Shown: positions 27,481-41,890, counted from the first letter of the stretch. The stretch is DNA of 64,000 nucleotides from Takifugu bimaculatus (GCA_004026145.2 CP034990.1:17996176-18060175); one strand, 5' to 3'. Notes: a model not told the origin generated them from the sequence alone. Program-made: numbers and translations.

Positions 27481-30400
27481 CTGCAAGTGCACTCATAACA
27501 TTTTTAGATGTTTTAGATTACTTATGTTGGATTCTGGTTGAAATGTTTCTCTAAATAATTCCCAGAATTCACTGTTAGGGATAATAACTAAATGCATTGT
27601 TTTAAAATGCAAAACTGCGGTCGTAAAGGAGTCAGCACAAGTGTGTTAGATTAAAGTAGTTAGTGTTATTAGTGGTAATTTCACAAGGTTTTTTTTCATT
27701 TTTTTGTTTCTTGCCTGAACAAATTCCGTGAAGTGTATTAACAGCTCACACAGGTTTTTAGTTTAACTCTTTCCAACCAGCTGACAGCGGTTTGACGTTA
27801 AGTTAAAGTGTGTACGTTTCCTTGCATGCAAGGCCTTGAAGGTGCTTGAATCCTTTTATATTAAAGGCACGACACTTGGAATGTCTTCATTTATGTTAAT
27901 AATCAAAACGAATGCATGTCGACCACGTTAGGAAGACATGCACGCTGAGTGTGAGCGCTGCTCGTACCAGTGTGTACCAGCTCAACCATGAATTTAACAT
28001 GAAGGCAGGAGCCGTGTTGCCTTTTCTGCTGGGACTTCAAGTCTGCTTCTTCACCAATGCGCCCACTTTGTTCCCACCTCCCTATTGGTGCGGGGATATA
28101 TTTATGTAAATGGTGTTGCTGGGTCTTCAAAGATAAACAAATGTATCTTGATGCGAATCTATACTGATTATAAATTTAAAAAGAAAAAAAAAAACACAAA
28201 CAGTTTAAATCATTCAGCAATGAAACAAACAGTGAGTTTGAAATAATGGTATATTCTTGGTGTTGGCGGTTACAGCGATCAATATATCGATGTTTACAGT
28301 AGAAAACATCTAAAATATTCCGCTGTATAAAGTCACAGCCTAAAAACAACACAGGGTCATATTGAGTTGGGTAAGAAAAAGAAATGTCTATAATTCATCT
28401 GTCTTTGTATTAGATGTTTAGTTAATTATTTACTGAGAGTGATAAAGTTTGTTTACATATGGACCTTTGATCAATAAACCCTTGTCATGGTTTGTTCCAA
28501 CAAGAATATGCTGAGCTAGCGCCCCTACTGGCCAGTACAAGGCATGGCGCCAACAGCAACAGTTCAGAAGTGCACGTGTTCTGTTACGATATAATCAAAG
28601 ATGCACCATGAAACTCACGGGCACACTGTGGCGCTCGTCACGTGAACAAAAGGGGGCACAAGGTTGCAACATATTGAAAAGAAACTGAAGCGTTGGTGCA
28701 CAGTGGAAGCGATCCCGCTGTCTTCCTGCAACGTGTCGGGGACACCTGCTTCTTGGAAGGGCAATCTGATTGGTCCATTGTGTGTGATGATTCAGATAAT
28801 GGAACCTAATTCATTAGTCTAACCCTTGTTAACCATGTGCACAATCCTTTCCCCCCTATTTTTCTTTACACTATCAAAATCTGGCTTGCCGCCAAAGTGA
28901 ACGTGCACGAGCGTGTCAGAAGGGCGCTGAAGCTCCCATTTTGTTGCACTACAGGTTAGAAGATATGATTAAAAATGTTTTGGGATGAAGCTCGTGTCTT
29001 TTGCCCTTCTGATCAGGCTCATGATTGCTTTCGGGTCTCAGCAGGCCGGGAGCTGATGAAACCCCAACTTGAGATTAAAAAGCAACGTCTGAGGAGCGCA
29101 GCATTGTCTCCACGTGAAAAATATCTGATCACACCAGCCGTGTCAAGCGTCCGGGGCTGGGATAATTGCTGTGACACCATATAGATGCAAATCATATTAA
29201 ATATTCATTTACTGCGTCCTCGAGGAATAATAGTCAAGGAAAAATGATTAGAAGGTGTGTGTGTGTGTGTGTGTGCTTTTTCCCAACAAAGCTTAAATGC
29301 TCCGTCGTGATGGGATCCATATGATATTTGTGTGTATGATGAGAGATGAAACCACAGAAAAAGACCTCAGGAGTTCAGCTCGGTTCCATATGTTTTAGCG
29401 TGTGTTTCCAGACCCCGACGCTCCTTCGCGCTCCGGCCGAAGAGATTGACGTGGTGATGAACTGATTTTAATTAGACGCCCTTTGAAATCCTCCATTCTG
29501 CTGCTCTCCATGCCCAAGTGGAGCTGGTGGCTTATTAAATCATTTGCTGCTCTTGGGTGATCTTCGTTTGAATCTTGGCCTGACCCTCCGGGCACAATTT
29601 ATTTTTATTTCAGAAAAAATTTACTAGCAAATTTCGCATTAGTTCAAGAGAATTATAAATCATTATTACACAGGCAGACACTTCAAACATTTTGTTTAAA
29701 AGATTTCTACTCGATGGGGCATCAAAGAAGCTGTTCGTGCTGATGACTGTTCCACCAGCAACCAGCTATTTATTAGCATTAGAGGGTGCGATCGTGTGTG
29801 CTGCACAACGATAAAACACACTTTACGTTGGCATTTTGGGATGAACACAAGAGGGTAATTAATTAAACAATAGATGCGGCCAATTATGTGTCAGCCAATA
29901 AAAAGGCAGCCCTACGAGTCAATCATCCATCAAACGATGCGTTAGCATAAGCCGCTAACGGGCCGTCGGTTTCGCCCTCGCTGCCTGACGTGCAGGTGCA
30001 GCTGCTTCACAAACCCAAATAAGAGCCTCTCCAGAGCGGTCCTACTCGAATCAGTGCCGGCTGACGACAGCACGGCTGTGGTGATATAATGGGAACTCTG
30101 TGCAGCAGGCTGTCGAACGTGGACGCCTTTTAATTCTGATCACTCGTGTCTAGATCGCCTCCTGTAATGCTAACAAGGCTTCAGCTGGCTTAGACGAATC
30201 AAATAGGAAACCACAAATAAACTAAATCAGGTAAAACAAGAAGGACACCGGGAACGCGCCGATATTGAGACCTCGCCCTCCAGTTGCAAGTGTCTCCTGA
30301 GAAATGACGCCTCAGATGCGTTGGTGCAGGTCTTCACATTGACAGAAAATGAGGGAGACCCAACTGAATCATGTTTCAAGGATAATATCAAGTATTGTTA

Positions 30401-33000
30401 TGAAATTCACAGACAGTTTAACTCCTTTTTAATTGGAGAGATGAAATAACAGCTTTGGCACCGGTGTCAAATACCAAGGAAGCTAAATTACATAAAAACG
30501 CTCAAACCAACAACCACTACGAATATTTCCAAAAACTGTAGCTGCATGGTTGAGGTCAACAAGGTCAAGTTACGAGCAGGCTGTTGCAAAAATAAAACCG
30601 GATCAGAAGCTCTAGATGTATGGAAACGTGTAACCTTAACCCTCCTGGTGATAGAATTACTGCCCACAAACACCAACTGTAGATCCCTGAAGCCTCCATC
30701 AATCACCAACGTCTCAGAACCGAATCTATGATCTCTAATATTGTTGTCTAATTAGGAGGCAAATTGGGCAGGCACTGAGCCGGCATAATTACACAATGTC
30801 AGAGGAGTTGTGAATAATTCTATTGTCAGTGTTTCAGCAACGCCTGCAGCAAGACCGAGCGAACGGAGGGTCGTCTTATTATCAATTACAAGGCTGTGAA
30901 GGTCCCAGTGTGACACCGCTGTAGCTGCGCTTGGCTTTGACTCCCGATCCCAGAGGTGCTGAGTACAGCCAGCTAGCTCAATTAGCCTCCACCCAGAGGT
31001 GGCCAAACCTTTTGATTTGTGCTGCCTTTTTAATATCTACTGTGATTTTAATGCAGCCTCATTATGTACCGGAGCCTCAGTGTGGGCCAGAAACCGGGAC
31101 GCACTGGAGAAGATCACAGGAAGGTCCAGAACCCCCCCACCACCACCCCCGACCCTCGATGCCTTACACGCAATTACAATAGATTCAAAGGAGTCTTTGG
31201 TGGAACAAGAAACTAACTCCATCATTTGTTCTGAAAAGACAAATGATGGAGCTCACGGCTCTGATGGCAAGTGAAAAATAACAAACCAAAGATTAGCCAG
31301 TAAAAAAGACAAAAAACCTGATACTAAAAGAATCCAAAGTATTTGCAGTAAAAAGGGATAATGTGCAAATGATCAACACCTAGAAATAAACGTGGGGGAA
31401 AAGACACAAAGACTTACCCACAAGTGTTATTTGCCTATTAAAGAAATAATAATAAGCGATTTCCTGATTTTTAACTGGCCGGCACCAAAAATAACAGGCT
31501 CCAGATTAACTGCAGTGGGCGATTTTAATGTGAAAGGCAGCAAATCATCATTAAATGGAATCACACTTGAAACCTACGCACACAAAAGTCTTTGTTAAAA
31601 AGACGCCAGCCTGAATTTCCGAAGTGGAATTTAGTGGAAGTTACGCTGTCCATTTAGGGTTTAATGATTTTGGAGTCTTTAATGACTGAGATGTCAGAAG
31701 TTTGGCACTTCCTTGTTTGGAATCACAACCTAAATCAAACCTGACCATCTGTTTCATATTTGTGTTGGGTTTAAAACCTTTTAGCTAGTCGCCTTCATTT
31801 CATTTTTCCAGGGGTGTATTTTTGGTGTAATGCCTTAAGGGTGTAACGATGCAGTGTGACTACAACAGCGACTGTCTGGAACTGTTGTCTTCAGCATGTG
31901 AGATCCACCCCTCCCCCCCCCCCCTCCCCACCTCCACCGGTATGATGGCTGAAACTTTAGAAGGTGGAGCGAGCGAGAGAAAGACTTCTCAATCTAGATC
32001 GTGCGGTCGCCGTAACGACGGCTGTCTCCCTCGCCTCCACGGCCAGAGCGACACTTTGATTAGAGAAAGATCAGACTGAATTCATGCTGTAATGGAAAGT
32101 GTGTGCTGTAATGCGTCGCTCAGAACCGCACAGCAGCACTCGTAGCCTCAGCGATTTTGGCGGTTATCGGGGCGGAGGGTTGCTAACGTACCAACCCTGT
32201 AGTTAGAAAAGGAGCGCGGACCGGCCTCTTGTGTCGCACGGCCACCGCAAGATCGACTGTTGAAGCTAAGCGAGGACAGGGAGTGACGTTACCGCCGGCA
32301 CGGAAGGGGAGGTTCAGAGACTCTGAGGACGTCGGTCTCCAGAAATAACTGAAACTCTGATGAACAATATTTCCCCTGACATCATTGCAGCGAGGCCTTG
32401 TGCCTGAGGAGGGAACGCACATGTAAACTTGGACGCCATCAGCAGGGATGAACAGAAAACGCCGAGTCATCAGCAGAAGTGTTAGCACGCCGCCGCTGCT
32501 GCGCAGAGCTCATGCTAATCTGGATGCTAATCTCAGTCAGGGATGCGTGAAGGCCAGTTAGTGTTGTGCCTTCTGGATCCGGGCGACTGTCCATTAAAAC
32601 ACACAAAAAAGAGAAACCTGAAGCGGATCGAGCCCGCCGCTGATTTCACGAGCCTCTGGCGGAGCGATTACATGTCCTATTTCAAACCCGTCCAGCTGTC
32701 TGCTGTGAGCCAAACGTGGGCTGCTGTTTTTCTTGCACTTCATGTGTGAAACCGCAACCTGAAGTGTCTTTTTAGTCTCTCTGCTTCAGCCTCAGCTCTC
32801 TGACTGTGGGGATTCGCCACCGCCCCCGCCGCTCCCATTCTTCCTGTACGAGCCTGGATGTGTAATAGATGTGCAAGTATTAGCACAATCCGTACGAAGG
32901 CCCCCCCGTCCGAAAAAAAAGCTTTGCGGTAGCCTAATGAGGTGACTTGTGTTATCTTGTTGACCAGTTTGTGGAAACCAAAACCTACAAATGCTTCATG
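27481..33000. other. intergenic, no gene seen
   Basis: It holds (GT)n at 29255-29275, a C-rich tract at 31907-31934 and a short AT-rich block at 29850-29960 with TAATTAATTAAACAATAG (a SOX AACAAT core next to TAATTA) and CCAATAAA. A TCF/LEF core CCTTTGATC lies at 28464-28472. The remainder shows nothing supportable. Confidence 0.6.
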
Positions 33001-36000
33001 AAACAGGATCCTTTTGTTCATTAAATGTTTTGGTGTATTGTTTTCTTCTAATAAAGCACCTTTTCCTTTAGCATTTATTCATTGATGCTACTAAGATGCA
33101 CTGAAGTGATTTCTTTGTATATGAAGGCCTAGGTATGATCTAATATCATGGGATGCCCAAACACAACCTCATAAAATAAAAGTACACTTTTTGTGTCACT
33201 CTTTATTAGGGGTAGAGCACAAATCCTGAAGCTAAACTAACTCCAACCCTAAATGTAGCATTGGCCCTAAAAATAAATCTTTTAAAGGACCCACACATCC
33301 AAAAAGACACAAAAGGAGAACTTTTGCTGCAGGGACAGAGTTTCACTGTATCAACACAGTTACTGAAATTTACAGTTGTGGTTGGTCTTTTGGAGTTAGC
33401 TGCTAACTGCTGTTAGCTGCTTTTGATCTCCCACTTGATGGTTGCACCCTCGAGCATCATCAGGATTACCTGACATCATATAAACAGGTAAAAAAAAAAG
33501 TAACAATGACAATATTCTGTAGGTTGTTTAGAGCTGAGGGGTTGATGCCTGGTGTGGAAGCTAGAGAGAACCCAAATTACAGAAGCTATCAAGTCAAGGT
33601 CAAAAGGTCGTTCAAGATAAAAGGAGGAGAAAAGCGTCAATACTGGAGAAACCAACAGGCTGCTTGACAAAGCAGATCTTTGGCACAGAGGAAAGACAAG
33701 AAGACAAGAAGAAGAAGAAGAAGAGCCCCTCACAGGTACAGAAAACATCTGTGATTTAATAAAAGAAGAACGTTGTTGGTCCATTAGCATCGGAGCGTTA
33801 AAATGATGCTGTTTGCAGGCAAAACTGAACTTCAGTGAGTGACAGAAACGTGTTTATGGATGTTTGTTCTAAGATGAAAAATGAAAGCGGTAGAACCATC
33901 AGGAATCCTGCCAGAAGAGGGAAAGAACGGCCGGCCAAGCCAAAGACATCTGCTGAGCCAGTTGATATTATCTTGCGTAACTTTGAACTGACTTTCCTCG
34001 CGTGTCGTGCGTACGTGTGTTTTTGATTGGGAGCGATCGGCTTTGGCAGCCTGAACCAAGGTTAGAGACTCCAGGTAGGCTCGACCCGTCTCCCACCGCT
34101 GACCCTTTAATCGTCTTGGCCTACTTAAGCTGCTGCTGGATCCCTCAGTAGATTTGTTTTTAATGCGCTGTGAGTCCCCCCCCCCTTCTTTTTTTATCTT
34201 CTTCCCGCTGTGTGGCTGGAACCCCAGTGAAGAACGTCTCAAATCTCCAGACTGGAGAGTCGGCTCAATCTCGTCCTGCAGTACCGACTCAACTACCAGC
34301 CTGGTTGATGTTCTACCTTTGTGTTTCTGGAGTTCCTGCATCTGGATCTTAACAATTCCAACTGTGGTGGCTGTCAGGAAACTGGTTTCACTGGTAAATC
34401 CGACCCAACGGACCAGAATACACCGATACAAGCTCAACGCTTTGGTGAATAACGATTCCATTTGCAGCAATATATGAAATAATCAACTTTAAATCCCTTT
34501 TCAGAGAAATAATTTAAAGATTTGGGTTTCTTTAAAAAGCAAAATGTAATTAATGTAATAACGGTCGTGTGTACAGCTGTTGACAGCGTGCGTGTTGAGC
34601 CCATTTCTGTGGGAAATGTCACGTGCACGGCATTCACAGATGAAGTCAAGACAAGAGAGAAGACAGAGAATGTGAGAGACGCCCGTCGCCTCTGTTTGGA
34701 GGTCAGACTCTGGCTCCATCAACAGGAGACTGACATGATACTGGAGTCACGGCATGACATCATCTCAAGAGAAGCTCCACGACTTTAGACGGAACTCCAC
34801 CACGTTCTGACTCACTGCTGACCCTCCCCCGGGTCACTCCCTGGAAACGGCCCTCTGACCTCACGACAGCGCCAAGCAGGTCCGACCCAGCCCGAGCCAA
34901 ATATGTTCGATTCTCCGCCGTTTCTGATCGCGCTTCCCGACCTGTGAGATTCCCGGCGGTGGAGGGCAGGAACAAGGTGGGAATGTCCAGTCACATTCTC
35001 TGTCAGTCAACTCAGTTGGGATAAATAATCCAGTCATGACTCCACCAGCAACGTCTATTATGACTGGTCTCTGTGAGGGCTGGTGCGTCGTCTGGAGGGT
35101 CGTGGCGTTCCCTGGAGGACTCTGATTCCTGCTCAGAAACACTGACTTCATTCCTCTTCATGACGTGCGCTGAAAAGAAAGTGCACATAAAGCATGCATT
35201 CTCCAGCCACACCTGTGTTTGACAGGGAGCCTGAGACTGTGACGGAAGGGCCGGACAAAAAGAGCTGTTGTTGCTGGGTGTAGCTGCGCACCGCCGCTCG
35301 CTACAGCGCTCCCCGGTGTCACATAATGCTGTCAGTTTCCTGTCGGGGGTGCCAGCCCAGTAAATTTACCACACTCCCAAACTTCTGCACATCGCTGCGA
35401 AGGCTCCTGCAACATTTGAAGAGCTGGGCTTCCTCCCTGCGTACAGAACCGCTTGAAATACAGCTTTAAGTCACCAAAAGAGGAGGGAGGGGGGAGTGTT
35501 TATGTGTCAGAACACTTAAAGTACAATACATCTCCCTTGGAAGGAAGAGAAAATTTTATTGAGTGCTCCACACTGAACGTGGTCGTGTTAAACACAGCCA
35601 GAGGAATAACTCACTCGCCCCGTACTTGGGAGTGTGTAAAGGATTGCTCCCTCTGGATGTCACCGTTAAACGGGCCTTGGACTCGGCGCCGCTGCGCTCC
35701 TCTCCCCACGCTCACATCAATACGGTGCAACAGTAAACAGAGAAAATGATGGCTTTTTTCCTCTTTTTCTTGTAATCACAGGTAAATTGCAGTTCGCACC
35801 ATTTATGAAAGAATGAAGCATAAAATGACGACTCTGGTCCTCAGTATTTTAACGAACCCTCGTCCTGGGTCCACTGCAGCCGTGCTGGGACCTCACAGCA
35901 CATGTGAGTAATTAAAATGCTCTTTTTTTTAACACCCCAAGCTTTTAAAAAAAAATAATAAAAAAATAAGAAGGCTGAATAAGCCCCGCCCCTCCACATC

Positions 36001-38149
36001 AGGGCAGAGAAATCACTGCTCGGTCTTTAAGATTACGCTGGTGAAAATGTGTAAATTAGGGTCGGCCGTGCGCTGTTAACCAGCGGGTTGATGGGACATT
36101 AATGAGAAAGAGGCGGGGCGCCATTCGGAAGAGAAACAGCTTTGAGCCACACGAGGAAAATAAAGTCAAATAATAGTTGTCCACGATTTAATTAAATGAG
36201 GTAACGATTCAGCCCGTTTTAACCGTGACGACGTCATTTTGGTTTCATTTATATTTAGGGTTTTATTACCTTTAATTATTTCAGCTCAGCAGCAGAGGGT
36301 TACTATTCTTACGAGCCCCCTCCCTGCGTGTGTGAAGATTAAAGTGACTGAAAGCATCAGTTATTGATATGCTTCTGTTTTTATTCTGACAGTTTTAAAT
36401 GTTGTTAGGACCCATTAGGTTTCTTACAGTCCTGCTCCCAGGTTTTAGGGGTCAAAACCCTGTGGACCATAAGAAAAGAGGATAAAAGCCACTTGTTGCC
36501 TGTGACACTCTTGAACGGCCTTTTTTAAAAAAAATAATAACATGTCGTTTTTGAAAACTACAGCTGAAAATCTGAAACCAAAAAGAGACAAATCCCAAAA
36601 GAGCAACTCCCCGCGTTAATAACAAACCACAAACCCTGTCGCCGTCCCTGATCCTGCTCCTGGCAAATGTGGGCAGCGACACGGACCAAACATCCGTTTC
36701 CATGTGCGTCTGCTCCAGAATTTAATTAGCCATTTTTTCTGTAACCTGTGAACCCCAAGCCCCGCCCCTGCTGTAAAACGCGGAATTCATTAAGTTGTTT
36801 TCTGCCCTCAGATTTTCACACCACGGCTTTGAACATCTGCACCCTGTCATGTATCATCCCATTCATTTCTACTTAATTCGATCCTAATAAGCGCCTACAC
36901 GAGGAGCCAGATGTTGCTGCTTCGATGGTGCCACTGAAAGTTTCGTTGGAGGGGAGTTGCGCTCTGCGCCTGGTTGGCGGGGGGTCTCTAATAGCGTCGG
37001 ATTATTGGAAACCGCTCATAAATAATAGAATAGAATTTGGGATTTCCCCTTGTTTCCCTCCTTATGTCCAATCTTTGCATTTTGCTTGTTGGTTGTGAGT
37101 TGTTCTCCCCAAATACACGAAAAGTCCAGGATTCATTTTGGAGCAAGATTTTTGAAATGATTGGTTTTAATTTGAGCTACATTCGGGCTTATCAGCATGG
37201 GCACCATGTTGTTCAGCGAGCAGACAGAGGGAGGTCTGATTATGTTCTGCGGTTAAAGGACCCCTGTAAACTCGACTGCTAATCAGAACCATATGCCAGC
37301 CCCTGGCCCTCACTCTCATCTTGTCATTTCGAGTGGCTCCTAGACGTGGCTCCTGACATGCTCTGGATTCAGACGCAGCAACTAGCAAGCTGGCATGTGC
37401 TAATGAGAGCATCGTTGGATGCCAGAGAGCCTCGTGGGCCCCAGAGATGCGCTGGAGGATGGGCAGAAAAGCCAAAGGCTGAGTCATATGACCCGGCCGA
37501 GTGGGGCTCTTTACCTGAAGAGAGAGCGGCGGCGGTGCTGGCCGCGCCCCCGTGGGAGTGGGAGTCTGCGTGTGCGTGTGCAAGACTCGAATGTGGACCA
37601 CCAGGAACACCGTCGGCGTCTCTGTGGTACGTTAAAGTTCAACAATATAAAAACCTTGAACGCGATTCTTTCTGTGGGTTTCTGGAAAGCCTCCGCCATC
37701 TCGACCGTACCTGAACGGCGTCTTTGTGGTCGTAACCTGACTCCTGAGTCAGAGGTAAAAGGGTCAGCCTGGAAATGACGCAGAGCGCTGGAGTCTTTCA
37801 ATCAGCTGAGCATCAGATCAGGTCAATCTGAGAAACTCCCCCTGATTGTAATTCCTATAACCTTTGGGATCGCAGGGGGTCAAATGCGTCGTCTCGCGAC
37901 AGATCATCGTTACATGGGCTGAAAGCTGAACTGGGCGACCTGAGCTGAAGGTATTCGCTAGCTTCAATCAGGCATCTGGTCCCATTTAACCCCAGACCGG
38001 TGTGGCGTTCAGGGCAATCAGAGTGACCAGAGCGGCCATTGTTGCAACGCCGTTAAAAACATCCCATGCAAACACACGACTGATGGGGTTTAAACAATCC
38101 GCAGCATCATCTAAGACGCTCTACTCGCGAAGCTATTAGTAGCGAGTCC
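33001..38149. other. intergenic, no gene seen
   Basis: A short (GAA)n run lies near 33706-33726. The longest open frame (33832-34470 minus, 212 codons) lacks any domain, has low-complexity Lys/Ser content and is overlapped by open frames on the other strand. The 37030-37450 stretch, with a GATTATG block and mixed composition, might be a conserved non-coding element; nothing firmer can be said. Confidence 0.55.
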
Positions 38150-38560
38150 CAGACCAGGGCCACCGCCGCGGCTCCTCCGCGCGGATGTCATTCAAAGTGA
38201 CTGCAGCTTAGTGTATCTGTCAGCCGGCTGGTTCTCATTGTTTTACGCGCTCACAGACGACGCCTGGGAGGGCGAGAGAGAGAGAGAGAGCAGAGCCCTC
38301 AGGCAAACATGGTGTCAGTCAGCTTTGTTCTGCAGGCTGCCAGGTCTCCCCCGGCTGCCGCCGCCGCCGCCGCCGCTCGCCTCCTCTAACCGGGGAAGTC
38401 AAGGAGATTAAACGAAACATCCCGGATCTCATACTTCCTAATGCTTTGTGACATCCACACTCTGCCGAGACCGCCGGCGCGCCGGCACAAGGGGAGAGCG
38501 ACAAAACAAATAGCGCCGACTCGGAAAGGGCTCCCACGCCACGCCACGCTACGCGTGTAC
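38150..38560. promoter_or_regulatory. CpG-rich patch with (CCG)n
   Basis: CpG-dense sequence includes CACCGCCGCGGCTCCTCCGC near 38161, a (CCG)7-type run at 38356-38377, and CCGCCGGCGCGCCGGC near 38471. It is flanked by AT-rich DNA. It might be an orphan CpG island or an unannotated promoter, but no open frame or splice signal nearby suggests a gene. Confidence 0.4.
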
Positions 38561-40136
38561 GTCCTTTATACTGATGTCTCCTGACAGGAGAGGGCTGGTT
38601 CACAGTACCCTCAATAAATTATGGAGAATGTTTTGAGTGGCACTTGGAGATTCCACAAAAGGAACTTTGCAGTGAAAACCCACAATAAAGTTGCACAAAA
38701 TAAAGGTAAATACTACATGTGCTTATTCCCGCGGCACGGATTCGTTATTAACGAAGCTCTTCATATTGTTTAATGAGACACCAGGACTCTGATATCAGGG
38801 AGAATGTTCTGAGAGGGAGGGCCAACGTGTCAGGGGTTCATCCCGGATTTTGACGCATTCCCAACTGGAAGAATGTGCATAATCGAAGCGTACAGGGGAG
38901 GATCTCACTGTAAAAATAGGGAACGTATCCACTTCAGCCAAGACAACCGTCTCCCCACAATGGAGACGTGCATCGCAGATTTAGGATATTGTGTTGGACG
39001 CGGAAAGGAAAGGAGAGATGACAGCCGGACGTGGAGAATATAAATGTCTGAAACGGTCATTATTATTTCATACAAGTGCCTTTTCTTTGCTTGAAAAATT
39101 TAAGCGCCAATGTCAGAAGGAAGCCCGGGGACCGCAGGAGATTTGAGTGGGAGAGGAGAGCATATGCAAAAACCACATGTGTAGCAGCCATCAGTAAACA
39201 GCGAAGATGTGGTGAGCTTGGCAGGAGAGGGACATTTTTGGGGAGCAGAGCGGCTCTGAGGAGCAGCTACTGTAGCGGCTCTCCTGCGTGGCGCTGAGGA
39301 CCGTCGCTGCGTCGGGGGAACGTCAAACACGGCGGAAAGTCGCAAAGTTAATTTAAATCTTTAACTGCGGCGCGGCGAATTTAATCAAGATCTGAATCTG
39401 GCTTCCAACACACATAAAAATGTCAGAGAAATGAAACGACATAATTACATTTTGCGAAAGAGTCCAGCTAAATTGAAAGCCGAAGGGTTATTTAATCGGC
39501 TCAAGGTTTCAAGGGTGGAAATTTTTTCCCCGCAAACACTTCATTAAGACGTTACCTGAGTAATTTGTCGGAATAACGATTTTTCGTTTTCGTCACAACT
39601 TTCAGCGTTTTGATCTTTGCCAGAATTCTTTGATTCTGTTTCCATTTAGGTGAAGCTTTTTTAGCAGCACCACTTCTCCTCTAGAAACATGGCGCTCAAA
39701 ACATTGTTACTGAAGTAATAGCGCACACTGTTGCGTAAAGGCTTACCACAATCACTTTTCTGGTCCACGCTTTCCAGCATCCACAAATTGGACCTAATGA
39801 GAAAGCCGAGACAATCCAGAACCATTTTGTGTAAAACTTAGTGGGGAACAACAGCTCACAGTGGAACTGGAAGTCGTACATTAGGGTAATGGCTCCGTGT
39901 TTTTGCTAACAAGGGATTTCAACAAGCCTGAAATTTCCAAAAACCTCCACCGCTGCCGCCAATTACACCTGCTTAGCAGCAGAGCAGAGATGGAAAATCA
40001 TTCAGCTAATAGCCACAAAAACCAGGAAATTTGCGAATATTGCTGCATTCTTTAGTCATTAGCTCACAGGCCGTCCGTACATAAAAATAAACAAGAAACC
40101 TTCTTCTCATCTGTGTGGGATTCTAACAGAGCTGCT

Positions 40137-40163
40137 GCCTTTGATCTGTGGCCTTTGATCTGT
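40137..40163. promoter_or_regulatory. tandem optimal TCF/LEF sites
   Basis: Two copies of CCTTTGATC (40138-40146 and 40152-40160) lie 14 bp apart within a short tandem duplication of GCCTTTGATCTGT. This is the high-affinity TCF/LEF sequence used in standard Wnt reporters. Function is inferred from the motif. Confidence 0.4.
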
Positions 40164-41858
40164 CGGGCTAATGGTGTCACATCCCCCTGCGATGTGGCGG
40201 ATTAATTAGGTGGAACGGGTATTTATCCCTTAAAATCATAATACTAATTTACCCAATGCAATGTGGTGGCTCTGTGGGAGGCAGCAGTGGGTACGGCGAC
40301 GATTAAAATCGCTTAGCCTTCACATCAACTGATGAGCTGGATGCGACAAAAATCAGTGCAGACGAGCGACAAGCAGGAACGATATTAGCTGCTGCCAGAT
40401 TTCTATTTGCTCAACTCGTAATGTGAAAATCTTTGTGGTTTTTTTTTTGTTTGTTTGTTCTAATTGTGTCAAGAAAATGCCTCCACAGGGACTCCAAAAA
40501 TATAGGAAATAGGCGAAACACGGGGCAGAGAATGTGAGGTCCGTCCGTCCGTCCATCCGTCCTGCTATTAAGCATTGTGCCATGTGAAATAGCGGCCATT
40601 TTTAAAAGCCGGTGCAGCCGGGCGTCAGCAGGTGAATACGAGACTGGCTGAACAGACAGTCTGCAGAGCGCACCTGCCAAACCTCACAAAAAAATCTTTG
40701 CTTTTATTCTGCGTCCAGACCAAAGATAGCGAACATTGTCCACCCCTGAAGCGCAGGGCCTCCGGCTCCCCGGGCTGAATGCCTCAGCCTGTTCTTGTGC
40801 TCTGCTCTGTGAATGCTATCTCCGAGCAGCAGCGCCCAGAACTGCTGCTTATTCCCACACCCCGCAAACGTGACCGCGGATAAAGAAAAACACAATTGAT
40901 AGGGAGTGCATTCTTTTACATCGTTTCCGGTACCTTGTCAAAGAACAAATGGCTTTGAAAGCGGGAAACAAAGCAACCGGCCAAGTTGTTGCCTGTGTGT
41001 TTGTTTGTTGGTTTTTGACAGGGCTAATCTGGCTTTTCTATCACCCACCCGACGTTCGTCCTGACGGGGCCTGTGAGGGGAGCCGGCCGTGTGCCGTCTG
41101 TCTTTTCCATGCAACATGAATGAGCAGGAGCCTTGAAAGCTACAATTATCACCACATAACTTCTCTGGTGTCACTTGTTTTTCCTTTTTTTTCTTTGCTT
41201 TTCTTTGCCGACAGAGCCCCTAAAAATGAGATCCGTTCTTAAAGATTCTCCTTAAATACTCGGTATTTCATAAGTTTGTGGTGACTAATGCGTTCCAGAA
41301 CATCAAGTTGGGTTTTTTTTGTGTAGACAAAACATGTCCCAGCTTAACCCCACAGTAGAGCACCATCTACTGGCTGTCTGAGGTAAGAGACGCAGAACCA
41401 ACATTTCTCTGCTCATCTGTTCTCGCTCTGGAGGAAACACCCAATACAAGCTAAAGGAAATAAAACAAAACGATCTAATGCTAACTAGGCTCAAAAAAGC
41501 TGAACTTTACGCTATTTTATTTAAACATTTGACTGCAACAAACGCTGCTAAAACGCTGCAACTAGAGTGCGTTTGAAATCATCCACAAAGATCTTTGTCC
41601 TAAGGAAAAGCATAATAACAAGCTTAATACTGTGTTATTATTGATAGGAACGTCGTCACCATATGCGTTGCCCTTAAGAGGGGATTTTTGTCCATGTTAT
41701 GGAATCATTTTTACTCCGGATTCTTTTTGCTGAGTTTGGAACACATCATTTTTGTCTGTTGGATCCAGGAAGTGACAACCTGTTTCTCCAGCTAGGAGGG
41801 AGATCTCATCAGCACTTAACGATGGACTAGATCAGTAGACGTGTCACTATCCTCATCT

Positions 41859-41890
41859 CACACACACACACACACAGACACACACACACA
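41859..41890. repeat. (CA)n microsatellite
   Basis: Short CA array with one GA interruption. Confidence 0.9.

Noticed and set aside
33832..34470. 212-codon minus-strand open frame
   Set aside because: No recognisable domain, low-complexity Lys/Ser segments, overlapped by open frames on the opposite strand and no promoter or splice context.
37167..37610. 147-codon minus-strand open frame
   Set aside because: No family signature, overlaps two + strand open frames, includes a CA-repeat-like THTQTPTPTG stretch.
40530..40565. GTCC/GGAC tetranucleotide run as an L2-tail remnant
   Set aside because: Lacks the GGGATAGGCTCCAG-type body that precedes genuine tails; only a simple repeat.
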